From: Bradyrhizobium sp. AUGA SZCCT0283
Lineage (GTDB): Bacteria; Pseudomonadota; Alphaproteobacteria; Rhizobiales; Xanthobacteraceae
NCBI RefSeq assembly: GCF_018130385.1
Contig: NZ_JAFCLU010000037.1
Span: 1-59,860 of the forward strand
Reading direction: 5' to 3'
Length of the DNA stretch: 59,860 bases
Shown here: piece after piece, positions 31,913-38,408 of the stretch
Numbering within the stretch: the first letter of the stretch is position 1
Layout of the letters: every line of letters begins with the position of its first letter
Position numbers and translations under genes: made by a program
Notes under the pieces: generated by a model
The model's input: only the letters and a program-made list of their open reading frames with translations
What the model was told of the DNA's origin: nothing
The model's database searches: none

Positions 31913-32221
31913 TCAAAGAGCTGAAAGCGTCCGCACCCCCTTGAGCGCGGGATAATTCTCCCGGAGGATTTTCTCTATTTTCCGGCACAGGCTCTTGTCG
32001 CATGCGGCGCCCGGACCGGCGAAGTCCGTCCCCTGGTCCCAGATCTCGAAGAAGCAATGCAGCGACTCCTCATAGGCGGCATCTGGCACGGTGCTGAGAT
32101 CATGCAACCTCGCAATCCCGTCAGCCGAGACTTCGAGCCGCCAGCTCCGGTCGTCCTCGACTGACGCAAGAAATGCGCTGACGTCTGCCGCGGTCGAGTC
32201 GCTCTTGAGATCGATCGCCAT
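31913..32221 (-). CDS. Small hypothetical acidic protein
   Basis: 102 aa: MAIDLKSDSTAADVSAFLAS, SWRLEVSADGIARLHDLSTVP, then SLHCFFEIWDQGTDFAGPGAACD and a KILRENYPALKGVRTL end. No recognised domain. First gene of the leftward run ending in the haemoglobin gene. An exact TGT-N10-ACA lies 10 bases before its ATG, but that position suits the divergent GST gene better. Confidence 0.5.
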   Translation of the reverse strand: MAIDLKSDSTAADVSAFLASVEDDRSWRLEVSADGIARLHDLSTVPDAAYEESLHCFFEIWDQGTDFAGPGAACDKSLCRKIEKILRENYPALKGVRTLSAL

Positions 32222-32230
32222 ACCTCACCT

Positions 32231-32246
32231 TGTCCGAAAGACGACA
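32231..32246 (+). promoter_or_regulatory. NifA-type site upstream of the GST gene
   Basis: TGTCCGAAAGACGACA, exact TGT-N10-ACA. A weak -24/-12 element (TTGACCCGATATTTGCA, 32289-32305, with GA in place of GG) follows. A leftward GG-N10-GC match (32302-32318) also overlaps it. Confidence 0.45.
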
Positions 32247-32373
32247 TTGCTGTCGGACTAGTCCCATTGACGCGCCCGCAACGCTTCGTTGACCCGATAT
32301 TTGCATGAAGTGTGCCGCGCAGGTGCCAGCGTTCGGGCCCTTGCATTCCCTGAGATACCGAGAGGACTGACAG

Positions 32374-33060
32374 ATGGCCGCGATGAAGCTCTACATGACC
32401 CCGGGCTCGTGCTCGACCGCCATCCACATCATTCTGGAAGAACTGGAAGAGGCGTTCGAGGCCTATGTCGTGAACCTGCCTGCCGGCGATCATTTCAAGC
32501 CTGACTATGTCGCGATCAATCCGAAATCGACAATTCCGACATTGGTACGTCGCGATGGCACGTCGCTCACCGAAGTCCCGGCCATCGCCTATTGGCTCGC
32601 ACGCAGTCACCCGCGCGCCGGACTCTGGCCCGACGGCGCGGAGAATGAGTCCCGCCTGATTGAGGCCATGGCCTACATCGCGGGGACCATCCACGGCCAG
32701 GGCTTCGCCCGTATTTTCGCCACCAACACGTTTGCCAGAAATCCCGCCGATCACGACTCTGTGCGGGAACTCGGCCGCGACATCGTCACCAAAGGCTTTG
32801 CCATCCTGAACAAGGCGATCGGGAGCCAAAACTATCTGGCAGGCGACTATTCGGTGGCCGATCCCATTCTCTTCTACGTCGAATTCTGGGCCGACAAGAC
32901 CAACATTGCACTGCCGGAAAACCTTGCCGCGCATTATCTGCGGATGCTGACGCGCCCCGCGGTCCGGCGCGTGTTGCGCGAGGAAGGTTACAACACGGCA
33001 TCACTGGGCAAATCTTCACTCAGCAACTCTTCGTGTTCCGAAGACCGGGTAGACGGCTGA
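32374..33060 (+). CDS. Glutathione S-transferase
   Basis: 228 aa. N-terminal thioredoxin fold (MKLYMTPGSCSTAIHIILEE, NPKSTIPTLVRRDGTSLTEVPAIAYWLA) and all-alpha C-terminal domain with the GDYSVADPILFYVEFW N-capping motif. GSTs of this kind are recurrent in nif clusters; glutathione conjugation or peroxide handling is the general role. The last ~20 residues (Ser-rich) extend beyond the domain. Confidence 0.9.
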   Translation: MAAMKLYMTPGSCSTAIHIILEELEEAFEAYVVNLPAGDHFKPDYVAINPKSTIPTLVRRDGTSLTEVPAIAYWLARSHPRAGLWPDGAENESRLIEAMAYIAGTIHGQGFARIFATNTFARNPADHDSVRELGRDIVTKGFAILNKAIGSQNYLAGDYSVADPILFYVEFWADKTNIALPENLAAHYLRMLTRPAVRRVLREEGYNTASLGKSSLSNSSCSEDRVDG

Positions 33061-33128
33061 TCGGTTTCGGTCCCGCGCACGATTCCTGCAGAACCACGGG
33101 ACCTCTGAACGAGAGTGAAGGAAGCCCT

Positions 33129-33413
33129 ATGACGGAAATGATCGTGGTAGAAGAGCGCAATCAGGACGACATGTCACGCAAGGCCGGCTGCTATCTCTAT
33201 ACCGACACAAGGCTTTGGCTCGAGGACGACCTGGTTCACCGGAACGACGGGCCGGCGGTGATTTCCCCTGACGGGGTCGAGCGCTGGTACGTCAGGGGCA
33301 AGGATGTGACCCGCGACGTCAACACCTTCTTCTTCCAGAACAAATGGCCGGTGCGGAAAGGCCTCGATACGGCGGAAAAGATGGCCTTGTTCGCGGTGCA
33401 GTTTCTCAAGTGA
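33129..33413 (+). CDS. Small hypothetical protein with DGPA-type repeat
   Basis: 94 aa from the ATG at 33129. It contains LVHRNDGPAVISPDGVERWYVRGKDVT, which resembles the short hydrophilic HRxDGPA...GxxxWYxxG repeats seen in phage and bacterial proteins. The C-terminus is helical. It lies 68 bases after the GST gene on the same strand and is convergent with the next gene. Unknown role. Confidence 0.5.
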   Translation: MTEMIVVEERNQDDMSRKAGCYLYTDTRLWLEDDLVHRNDGPAVISPDGVERWYVRGKDVTRDVNTFFFQNKWPVRKGLDTAEKMALFAVQFLK

Positions 33414-33473
33414 ACACCCTTGCGACCGCGAGGAAGCTGCACCAGGCATCTCCTTCGCGCCCATTCCTATCGC

Positions 33474-33698
33474 TCACGCAGCGTTTGGTGTGCTCTCAGC
33501 CTTGAACACATCGACCACGGTCCTCGTCAATCGAAACACGCCGCGGCCGCCAGCGAGAGGCTGGTAGGCGTTGCTCGCCTTGTCGCACAGGGCGTTGAAC
33601 CAATCCTGAGGGCTGAGGGCCGGCGGCCGTTCGCTGATTTCGACAACGGCGCCATTCGGCGCGAAGCGTACGTGAATGAGGACACCCTGCGATTCCAT
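33474..33698 (-). CDS. Small hypothetical protein, end of nifB operon
   Basis: 74 aa: MESQGVLIHVRFAPNGAVVE, PPALSPQDWFNALCDKASNAYQPLAGGRGVFRL. A predicted alpha/beta mini-domain with no cofactor motif. It follows the 2Fe-2S ferredoxin gene by 9 bases and is the last gene of the leftward nifB run. Confidence 0.55.
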   Translation of the reverse strand: MESQGVLIHVRFAPNGAVVEISERPPALSPQDWFNALCDKASNAYQPLAGGRGVFRLTRTVVDVFKAESTPNAA

Positions 33699-33707
33699 CG
33701 TTCTCTC

Positions 33708-34016
33708 CTAGATGCCCGAGCTGAAGCCCAGCAATTCGATCGTGATGTTCTCGGTACCCAGCACCTTGGCCTGGCAGGCGAGCCGCGATTTCGAGCCGAC
33801 GCCTGGGATGGCACCGAGCCTTTCGTTTTCCTCGCGGGCCACCTTCGACAGGCCCTTGCGGCCTTCCTGCACGAAGATATGACAGCTTCCACATTTGGCC
33901 TGCCCTTCGCACTTGTGGAGAATGCCTATCTCGGCGCCGAGAAGCGCGGCCAGCAGGGTCGTTCCCTCGCCAACCTCGATGGTCTTGCCTGCCGGCATGA
34001 TGGTAAGTTGCGCCAT
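33708..34016 (-). CDS. Plant-type [2Fe-2S] ferredoxin
   Basis: 102 aa from the ATG at 34016. C-x5-C-x2-C motif in LHKCEGQAKCGSCHIFV and the fourth Cys in RLACQAK. Similar to adrenodoxin-like nif ferredoxins. Candidate electron donor for nitrogenase or NifB. It lies between the DegT-like gene and a small orphan, spacing 27 and 9 bases. Confidence 0.9.
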   Translation of the reverse strand: MAQLTIMPAGKTIEVGEGTTLLAALLGAEIGILHKCEGQAKCGSCHIFVQEGRKGLSKVAREENERLGAIPGVGSKSRLACQAKVLGTENITIELLGFSSGI

Positions 34017-34043
34017 GGATCCATTCCTCTTTTGTTGCACATT

Positions 34044-35255
34044 CTAGTAAATTGCGGCACCTGCCCCGACATTGATCGAGGCGTCCTTCATCGTACCCAC
34101 GATGAATTCGATCTGATCTTCGGTCAGATGGGTGTGAAACGGCAGCGCGACCGCGCGATCCGCCACCTTTTCGGTGACGAACAAGTCGCCGCGCCGATAG
34201 CCGAGATCGAAATAGTGCCGCTGCAGATGCAGCGGATTGCTGTAGGCGGCGGCCTCCACCTGCTCTACCCTCAGGTCTTCGACGATGGCGTCGCGGCTGG
34301 AGCGCGTGAACCGCGTTCCGAGGTGGACGACATAGAGAAACCAGTTCACCTCGGTCACGTCGGGTCCGATATAGGGCGGCTTGATCCCCTCGAAGGACTG
34401 CACATGCTTGTTGTAGAGGTGTTCCGTCAGCCGGCGCCGTTCCAGTATCTCGTCCAGCCGCTGCAACTGCGCCAGACCAAGTGCGGCCGCGACGCTGCTC
34501 ATGGCGGCCTGGTAGGGCGGGGTGGCGCTGACGACGACCGATGCGCGCTCTTCCAGCCGGTGCGCGCGATGGCGCCGCAACGCCACCGCGACATCGATGT
34601 CATCGGTGACCACCATGCCGCCCTCGCCGCAGGTCAATGCGGAGGGCTGCGAGAAGTCGAACACCGCAGCGTCGCCGAAGGTACCGACCAGGGCACCCTG
34701 GTACTTCGAGCCGATAGCCTCGGTGGAATCCTCGATCAGCACGAGGCCATGCTTCCTGGCGACCGCACGCAGTCCCGACCACGCCGCGGGGTGGCCGTTG
34801 TTGTTGCAGGCGACAATGGCGCGGGTGTTGACGGTGATGCGTGCTTCCACCTTCTCCGGGACCAGCGTTCCCGCCCAATAATCGATATCGGCGAACACCG
34901 GCCTGGCACCTGTGATGCTGATGGCATGCGCCGTCTCCCGGAACGAATAGGACGACGTGATGACCTCCTGCCCCGGACCAATTCCGTAGGCTCTCAGGGC
35001 AAACAGCAATCCAAGCGTTCCGCTCGGAACCGCTATCGCGTATCTGCGCCCGACATAGGCGGCGAACGCCGCCTCGAAGGCCTCGACCGTCGGTCCAGCG
35101 GAGAGTTTCGGCGACCGCATGGCCGAATCGACGGCTCCGATTTCGGCCAGTGTGATATCGGGATCGGACAGCGGGATGAAGCTGTCGTCGACGCCTGCAA
35201 CGACGACATCGTCGTCTTCGCGATCGGCATCCTGGATGATGGCAAGCCCGGTCAT
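34044..35255 (-). CDS. DegT/DnrJ/StrS-family protein lacking the PLP lysine
   Basis: 403 aa from the ATG at 35255. Fold-type I aminotransferase of the sugar-aminotransferase (DegT) family: LSAGPTVEAFEAAFAAYVGRRYAIAVPSGT, then LVLIEDSTEAIGSKYQG and CGEGGMVVTDD. Where the family has the Schiff-base lysine (FSFHATK...GEGG), this protein has FDFSQPSALTCGEGG, with Ser 205 at the Lys position. It may act as a PMP-dependent dehydratase-like enzyme or a non-catalytic scaffold. Within the nifB operon; overlaps the next gene by 4 bases. Confidence 0.85.
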   Translation of the reverse strand: MTGLAIIQDADREDDDVVVAGVDDSFIPLSDPDITLAEIGAVDSAMRSPKLSAGPTVEAFEAAFAAYVGRRYAIAVPSGTLGLLFALRAYGIGPGQEVITSSYSFRETAHAISITGARPVFADIDYWAGTLVPEKVEARITVNTRAIVACNNNGHPAAWSGLRAVARKHGLVLIEDSTEAIGSKYQGALVGTFGDAAVFDFSQPSALTCGEGGMVVTDDIDVAVALRRHRAHRLEERASVVVSATPPYQAAMSSVAAALGLAQLQRLDEILERRRLTEHLYNKHVQSFEGIKPPYIGPDVTEVNWFLYVVHLGTRFTRSSRDAIVEDLRVEQVEAAAYSNPLHLQRHYFDLGYRRGDLFVTEKVADRAVALPFHTHLTEDQIEFIVGTMKDASINVGAGAAIY

Positions 35256-35521
35256 GGCGTCACATTCCTGTCCGCCAGGACGATGCCGCTCGCGCGCATC
35301 GGATCCGCCGTAATCTGCAGGCAATGATCGGTGCGATCGACGAGGTGAATTTCATATCGCAGATAGCTCCGGAACGGCATTTCGTTGACATCGCTGGCAT
35401 CACACTTCGTCCATGACAGATGTGGAAACCGGCGCCGCAACTCGGTAAAGACGCCCGCGTCGACACCGGGATCGGACAGCACCCGATCGATCTCGTTCAA
35501 TTCATCCGCGTCCAACGCCAT
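35252..35521 (-). CDS. Small nif-associated protein
   Basis: 89 aa. MALDADELNEIDRVLSDPGV, VFTELRRRFPHLSWTKCDASDVNEMPFRSYLRYEIHLVD, ending with ITADPMRASGIVLADRN. Conserved-looking Cys and Pro residues but no known cofactor motif; I recall comparable small proteins in nif clusters (possibly DUF6129). Coupled to the DegT-like gene by an ATGA overlap, which suggests a partner protein. Confidence 0.55.
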   Translation of the reverse strand: MALDADELNEIDRVLSDPGVDAGVFTELRRRFPHLSWTKCDASDVNEMPFRSYLRYEIHLVDRTDHCLQITADPMRASGIVLADRNVTP

Positions 35522-35583
35522 TGCCGTTACTCTGTGTTAGAGGGTTCGCAATTTTTGCCTTAGATATTTCTGCTCATGCAAGT

Positions 35584-35943
35584 TCATTGCCAGAACATTC
35601 GCTCGGGATCGGCGTTCAATCGCTCCAAAGCTGTCGGCAAACGGTCGTGAGTGCTGTCGAGCTGCCACAAGCCCTTCTTGTGGTCCTTGCGAAACAACTG
35701 CCATCGCACGGCATCGGCGTCGTGCAGCAGCAACGCGACATCGACGATGCCGCCATCTCGATCGATATTCCTCGAGCAGCACGGGCTCTCGATCCGATAG
35801 CCGCCGATCGTGGTCGTCACGCTGGGGGTGACGTAGCGATATCGCTTGCGCGACTTCAACGCGCGCTCGATCCGCTTGCGATCGAGGTCGTTCGGATGGG
35901 CGAACGGCCTGACCGCGACCTGGCTCAGCGTAGCCGATAGCAT
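35584..35943 (-). CDS. DUF3024 protein
   Basis: 119 aa from the ATG at 35943, with GGAGCAGG upstream. DUF3024-type sequence: DLDRKRIERALKSRKRYRYVTPSV, GGYRIESPCCSRNIDRDGGIVDVALL, GLWQLDSTHD. Family members recur in nif clusters; function unknown. The CC in SPCCSRNID could bind metal. Between nifZ and the small protein gene. Confidence 0.75.
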   Translation of the reverse strand: MLSATLSQVAVRPFAHPNDLDRKRIERALKSRKRYRYVTPSVTTTIGGYRIESPCCSRNIDRDGGIVDVALLLHDADAVRWQLFRKDHKKGLWQLDSTHDRLPTALERLNADPERMFWQ

Positions 35944-35956
35944 CGCACCTGCTCCT

Positions 35957-36199
35957 CTAGAGGGGACTGATCTCTTCTTCGAGACATCCGACAACCAGCC
36001 GCTCGCCGAATTCGACGAGATAGATCGGCAGGTTCGCTTCGGTCTGCGTGCCCACCTGGACGATTTCACCGGTATCGCCGACGCCGACCAGCCTGGCGTC
36101 GACAGGTGCGTTGGGGAACGATCCGTCATTGAACAGGTCGATCAGGGCCTTCACGCGCTGGCCCCATTGATATTTTGGAATTCTGGGTTCAATCATCAT
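35957..36199 (-). CDS. nifZ: NifZ-domain protein, short form
   Basis: 80 aa NifZ domain: KYQWGQRVKALIDLFNDGSF, GDTGEIVQVGTQTEANLPIYLVEFGERLVVGCLEEEI. NifZ helps mature the P-clusters of MoFe protein with NifH. The start overlaps the longer nifZ stop by 4 bases. A tandem pair of nifZ-type genes is unusual; division of labour is not known. Confidence 0.88.
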   Translation of the reverse strand: MMIEPRIPKYQWGQRVKALIDLFNDGSFPNAPVDARLVGVGDTGEIVQVGTQTEANLPIYLVEFGERLVVGCLEEEISPL

Positions 36200-36516
36200 G
36201 CCGCCGTTCCTCCCGGCAAAGGCAGATCCGACATCTCATCGCGCGCAATTGCCGGATCCAGCTCCTTGCGCTTCATCCCGACGCGGTTTCCGCTCTCCAT
36301 GAATTCGACGCCATAGATGTAGAACTGCTGCAGGAATGTTCCGATGCTGACCACGTACCCTTCCTCGCCCTTTTTCGCGAGAATTTCCCCGATCTCCTTG
36401 CCGGCGTAGGTGCCGTCGTTGCGGATGGTGCGCTTGGCTTTCACCTTCTCGCCGAAACTGAAATAGGGCGGAGCGGAGAGCTCGACCACGTCGCTGTCAC
36501 GAACGATATTGCTCAT
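36196..36516 (-). CDS. nifZ: NifZ
   Basis: 106 aa. FSFGEKVKAKRTIRNDGTYAGKEIGEILAKKGEEGYVVSIGTFLQQFYIYGVEFMESG is the canonical NifZ domain, with a short C-terminal tail. It acts in P-cluster maturation. Start overlaps the LRV gene stop by 4 bases, so translation is coupled along LRV-nifZ-nifZ. Confidence 0.93.
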   Translation of the reverse strand: MSNIVRDSDVVELSAPPYFSFGEKVKAKRTIRNDGTYAGKEIGEILAKKGEEGYVVSIGTFLQQFYIYGVEFMESGNRVGMKRKELDPAIARDEMSDLPLPGGTAA

Positions 36517-37286
36517 GCCGGAAACTCCCCTAGCCGCTCCTGTCTGCCGGTCGCGCGTGACCGCGCCATGTCCTGGACGAAGCCGTCGCTGTCGAATGCG
36601 AGCTCAGCGATTTCCCCGACCGTGATCCGGCTCGCCACTTCGTAACGTACGCGCCAATCGGGATCGTAGCGGAGGCGGGAAAGCTGGTCCGGTGTGAGAC
36701 GCTGGGCGATCTCCAGTCTCACGCCGTCGTCACGATCGCCTGCCATTCGAAGCAGCCCGTCGTGCGGAATGCGTCGCGCCACCACGCGACGAACTTCGGC
36801 TTCCTCGTCGTCGATCATGCGCGCGAGCAGCGACGGTGTAACGCGCCGCGCGACCACGAGCCGAACGTAATAGTCGGGGTCCGCCATCATCGGCATCAGT
36901 TCGGAATCGTCGAGCAGGGAAGCAATGCGGATCCTGACCTCTCGGTGGACATCATTTCGCAGGCGGAGCACGAGCCGCTTCGGCAGCCGCCGCGCCGCGT
37001 TCCAGCGCACGGTTTCCTCGGGGTCGTCGAGCAGCGGTGGCAGCAGGAAAATGCTGGCGTGCTTGGCCGCAATCGCGCGAACCTCGAAATGCGGATGCGC
37101 AACATAGGAATTGGCGAGTTCCGGATTCCAGTTGAAGAACCGGTCGATCCGCCGCGCATAACGGTCGTGCACGCAGGCGTGCTTGAGGCGACAGCCTCCC
37201 GCGTCCGCCAACGCCTGGTGGGTGCAGCCGGCGCAGTCGATCTCATTCCCCAGCCAATCCCGGGCTTCGTCGATGTCATCCATCAT
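36513..37286 (-). CDS. 4Fe-4S leucine-rich-repeat-variant (LRV) protein
   Basis: 257 aa from the MM at 37286/37283. An N-terminal Cys cluster (CAGCTHQALADAGGCRLKHACVHDRYARRID) is the [4Fe-4S]-binding unit, followed by eight or so ~24-residue helical repeats (VRWNAARRLP, VRIRIASLLD, VRLVVARRVTPSLLARMIDDEEAEVRRVVARRIP). This matches the LRV protein known from Azotobacter nif regions. Role unknown; a Fe-S-dependent scaffold is likely. Overlaps the TPR gene end by 11 bases. Confidence 0.88.
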   Translation of the reverse strand: MMDDIDEARDWLGNEIDCAGCTHQALADAGGCRLKHACVHDRYARRIDRFFNWNPELANSYVAHPHFEVRAIAAKHASIFLLPPLLDDPEETVRWNAARRLPKRLVLRLRNDVHREVRIRIASLLDDSELMPMMADPDYYVRLVVARRVTPSLLARMIDDEEAEVRRVVARRIPHDGLLRMAGDRDDGVRLEIAQRLTPDQLSRLRYDPDWRVRYEVASRITVGEIAELAFDSDGFVQDMARSRATGRQERLGEFPA

Positions 37287-37815
37287 CGTCCTGTCCCACC
37301 CGTTCGATAACTTCGAGCAATACGCGCGCGCCCACCTTGTCGCTGGAGTCGAGCTCCAGGAGTTTTGCAATGGCTAAACGGCCCTCATCGAGATTGCCGA
37401 GCCGCATCTGCAAATAGGCGTAGCCCTTCAGGGTGAAGAGGTAGAAGCGCGGCAGCATGTTCTCGTAATGGCCGAACTCGGCATCGCCGGCAGCAACCTG
37501 CTGCCAGTCCGAGGCAAGCTTGTTCTCTCGGGCCGCCTTCTCCAGGCACTGTAGGGCGACCGTGAGCGCGTCAGCCAGACGGCCCTTGTAGAAATAGAAC
37601 CGGTAGAGGCCAATCAGCACCGCTGCATGTCCCGGGGCCAACGCCTGGGCTTCCCGCAGATGGTGCTCGGCGACGTCGTCCAGATGGTACGAAAGACCAG
37701 CTTCCCACAGATGGAATTCCGCCTCTGCCGGCAGTCCACCGCCGAGCAGCGCGTTGGCAAGGACTGCCGCGTCCGTGACGGATTGCGGCTCGCCTCGTTC
37801 CGCGGGTCCCATCAT
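37276..37815 (-). CDS. TPR-like nif-associated protein, paralogue B
   Basis: 179 aa from the ATG at 37815, with GGGAGGC upstream. Helical repeats: HHLREAQALAPGHAAVLIGLYRFYFYKGRLADALTVALQCLEKAARENKLASDWQQV, YENMLPRFYLFTLKGYAYLQMRLGNLDEGRLAIAKLLELD. Shares the repeat arrangement with the protein at 27569-28048. It sits between iscA-like and LRV genes, suggesting a scaffold in NifB-linked Fe-S work. Confidence 0.7.
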   Translation of the reverse strand: MMGPAERGEPQSVTDAAVLANALLGGGLPAEAEFHLWEAGLSYHLDDVAEHHLREAQALAPGHAAVLIGLYRFYFYKGRLADALTVALQCLEKAARENKLASDWQQVAAGDAEFGHYENMLPRFYLFTLKGYAYLQMRLGNLDEGRLAIAKLLELDSSDKVGARVLLEVIERVGQDDDG

Positions 37816-37828
37816 CGCTGCCTCCCGT

Positions 37829-38137
37829 CTAGTGGCTCGAGCAGGAAACGTGCTTCGGATCCTTGAACACCAGTCCGGTCTGCGCCGGCGTGTCGGCGAA
37901 ATCGATGGTGACCCCGTCGAGCAGAATACGGCTCTCCGCGGGCAGGAAGAGCTTGACGCCATCGCGTTCGACCACGGCCTCGCCGGCCGCAGGCTCCCGG
38001 CGGACGCTGATATCGGCCGCCAATCCCGAGCAACCGCCCGGGCTGACGGCAAGCCGGAAACCACTGGATGCGTCGCCGTCGGCACGGATCATCATGCGAA
38101 TGAATTTCGTCGCCGCCGGCGTAAGGGTGAAGTTCAT
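37829..38137 (-). CDS. IscA/HesB-family protein with altered C-terminal Cys motif
   Basis: 102 aa from the ATG at 38137. A-type Fe-S carrier: FRLAVSPGGCSGLAADI has the first Cys (36), and VTIDFADTPAQTGLVFKDPKHVSCSSH ends with C-S-S instead of the usual C-G-C, so one of three ligand cysteines is missing. Compare the complete CSCGKSF of the protein at 42925. It may carry iron or a cluster differently. Located between fdxN and the TPR gene. Confidence 0.85.
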   Translation of the reverse strand: MNFTLTPAATKFIRMMIRADGDASSGFRLAVSPGGCSGLAADISVRREPAAGEAVVERDGVKLFLPAESRILLDGVTIDFADTPAQTGLVFKDPKHVSCSSH

Positions 38138-38148
38138 CGCTCGCTCCT

Positions 38149-38373
38149 TCAGGCCGGTACCTGGTAGCGCGGAAAGGAATTGTCGATGACGCAGGTGTCG
38201 TCGACCGGGCAGACCGCCGCGCATTGCGGGGAATCGAAATGTCCGAGGCATTCGGTGCATTTCTTCGGATCGATCACGAAGGTTCCGTTCTTCTCCGTGA
38301 TTGCTACGTTGGGGCATTCCGGCTCACACGCCGAGCAACTCGTGCATTGTGAGGATATGATCTTCAGCGCCAT
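38149..38373 (-). CDS. fdxN: 2[4Fe-4S] ferredoxin FdxN
   Basis: 74 aa with two clusters: CTSCSACEPECPNVA and CTECLGHFDSPQCAAVCPVDD, the second having the longer loop typical of FdxN. FdxN, encoded next to nifB, supplies electrons to NifB or nitrogenase in rhizobia. It is 35 bases downstream of nifB. Confidence 0.93.
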   Translation of the reverse strand: MALKIISSQCTSCSACEPECPNVAITEKNGTFVIDPKKCTECLGHFDSPQCAAVCPVDDTCVIDNSFPRYQVPA

Positions 38374-38408
38374 CGCTTACTCCTGAGGGCTCATCGAGTT
38401 TCGTTTTC

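Noticed and set aside
33420..35327. 635-codon plus-strand open frame
   Set aside because: It is antisense to the ferredoxin and DegT-like genes, and its peptide (Arg/His/Asp-rich) is typical of GC-rich shadow frames.
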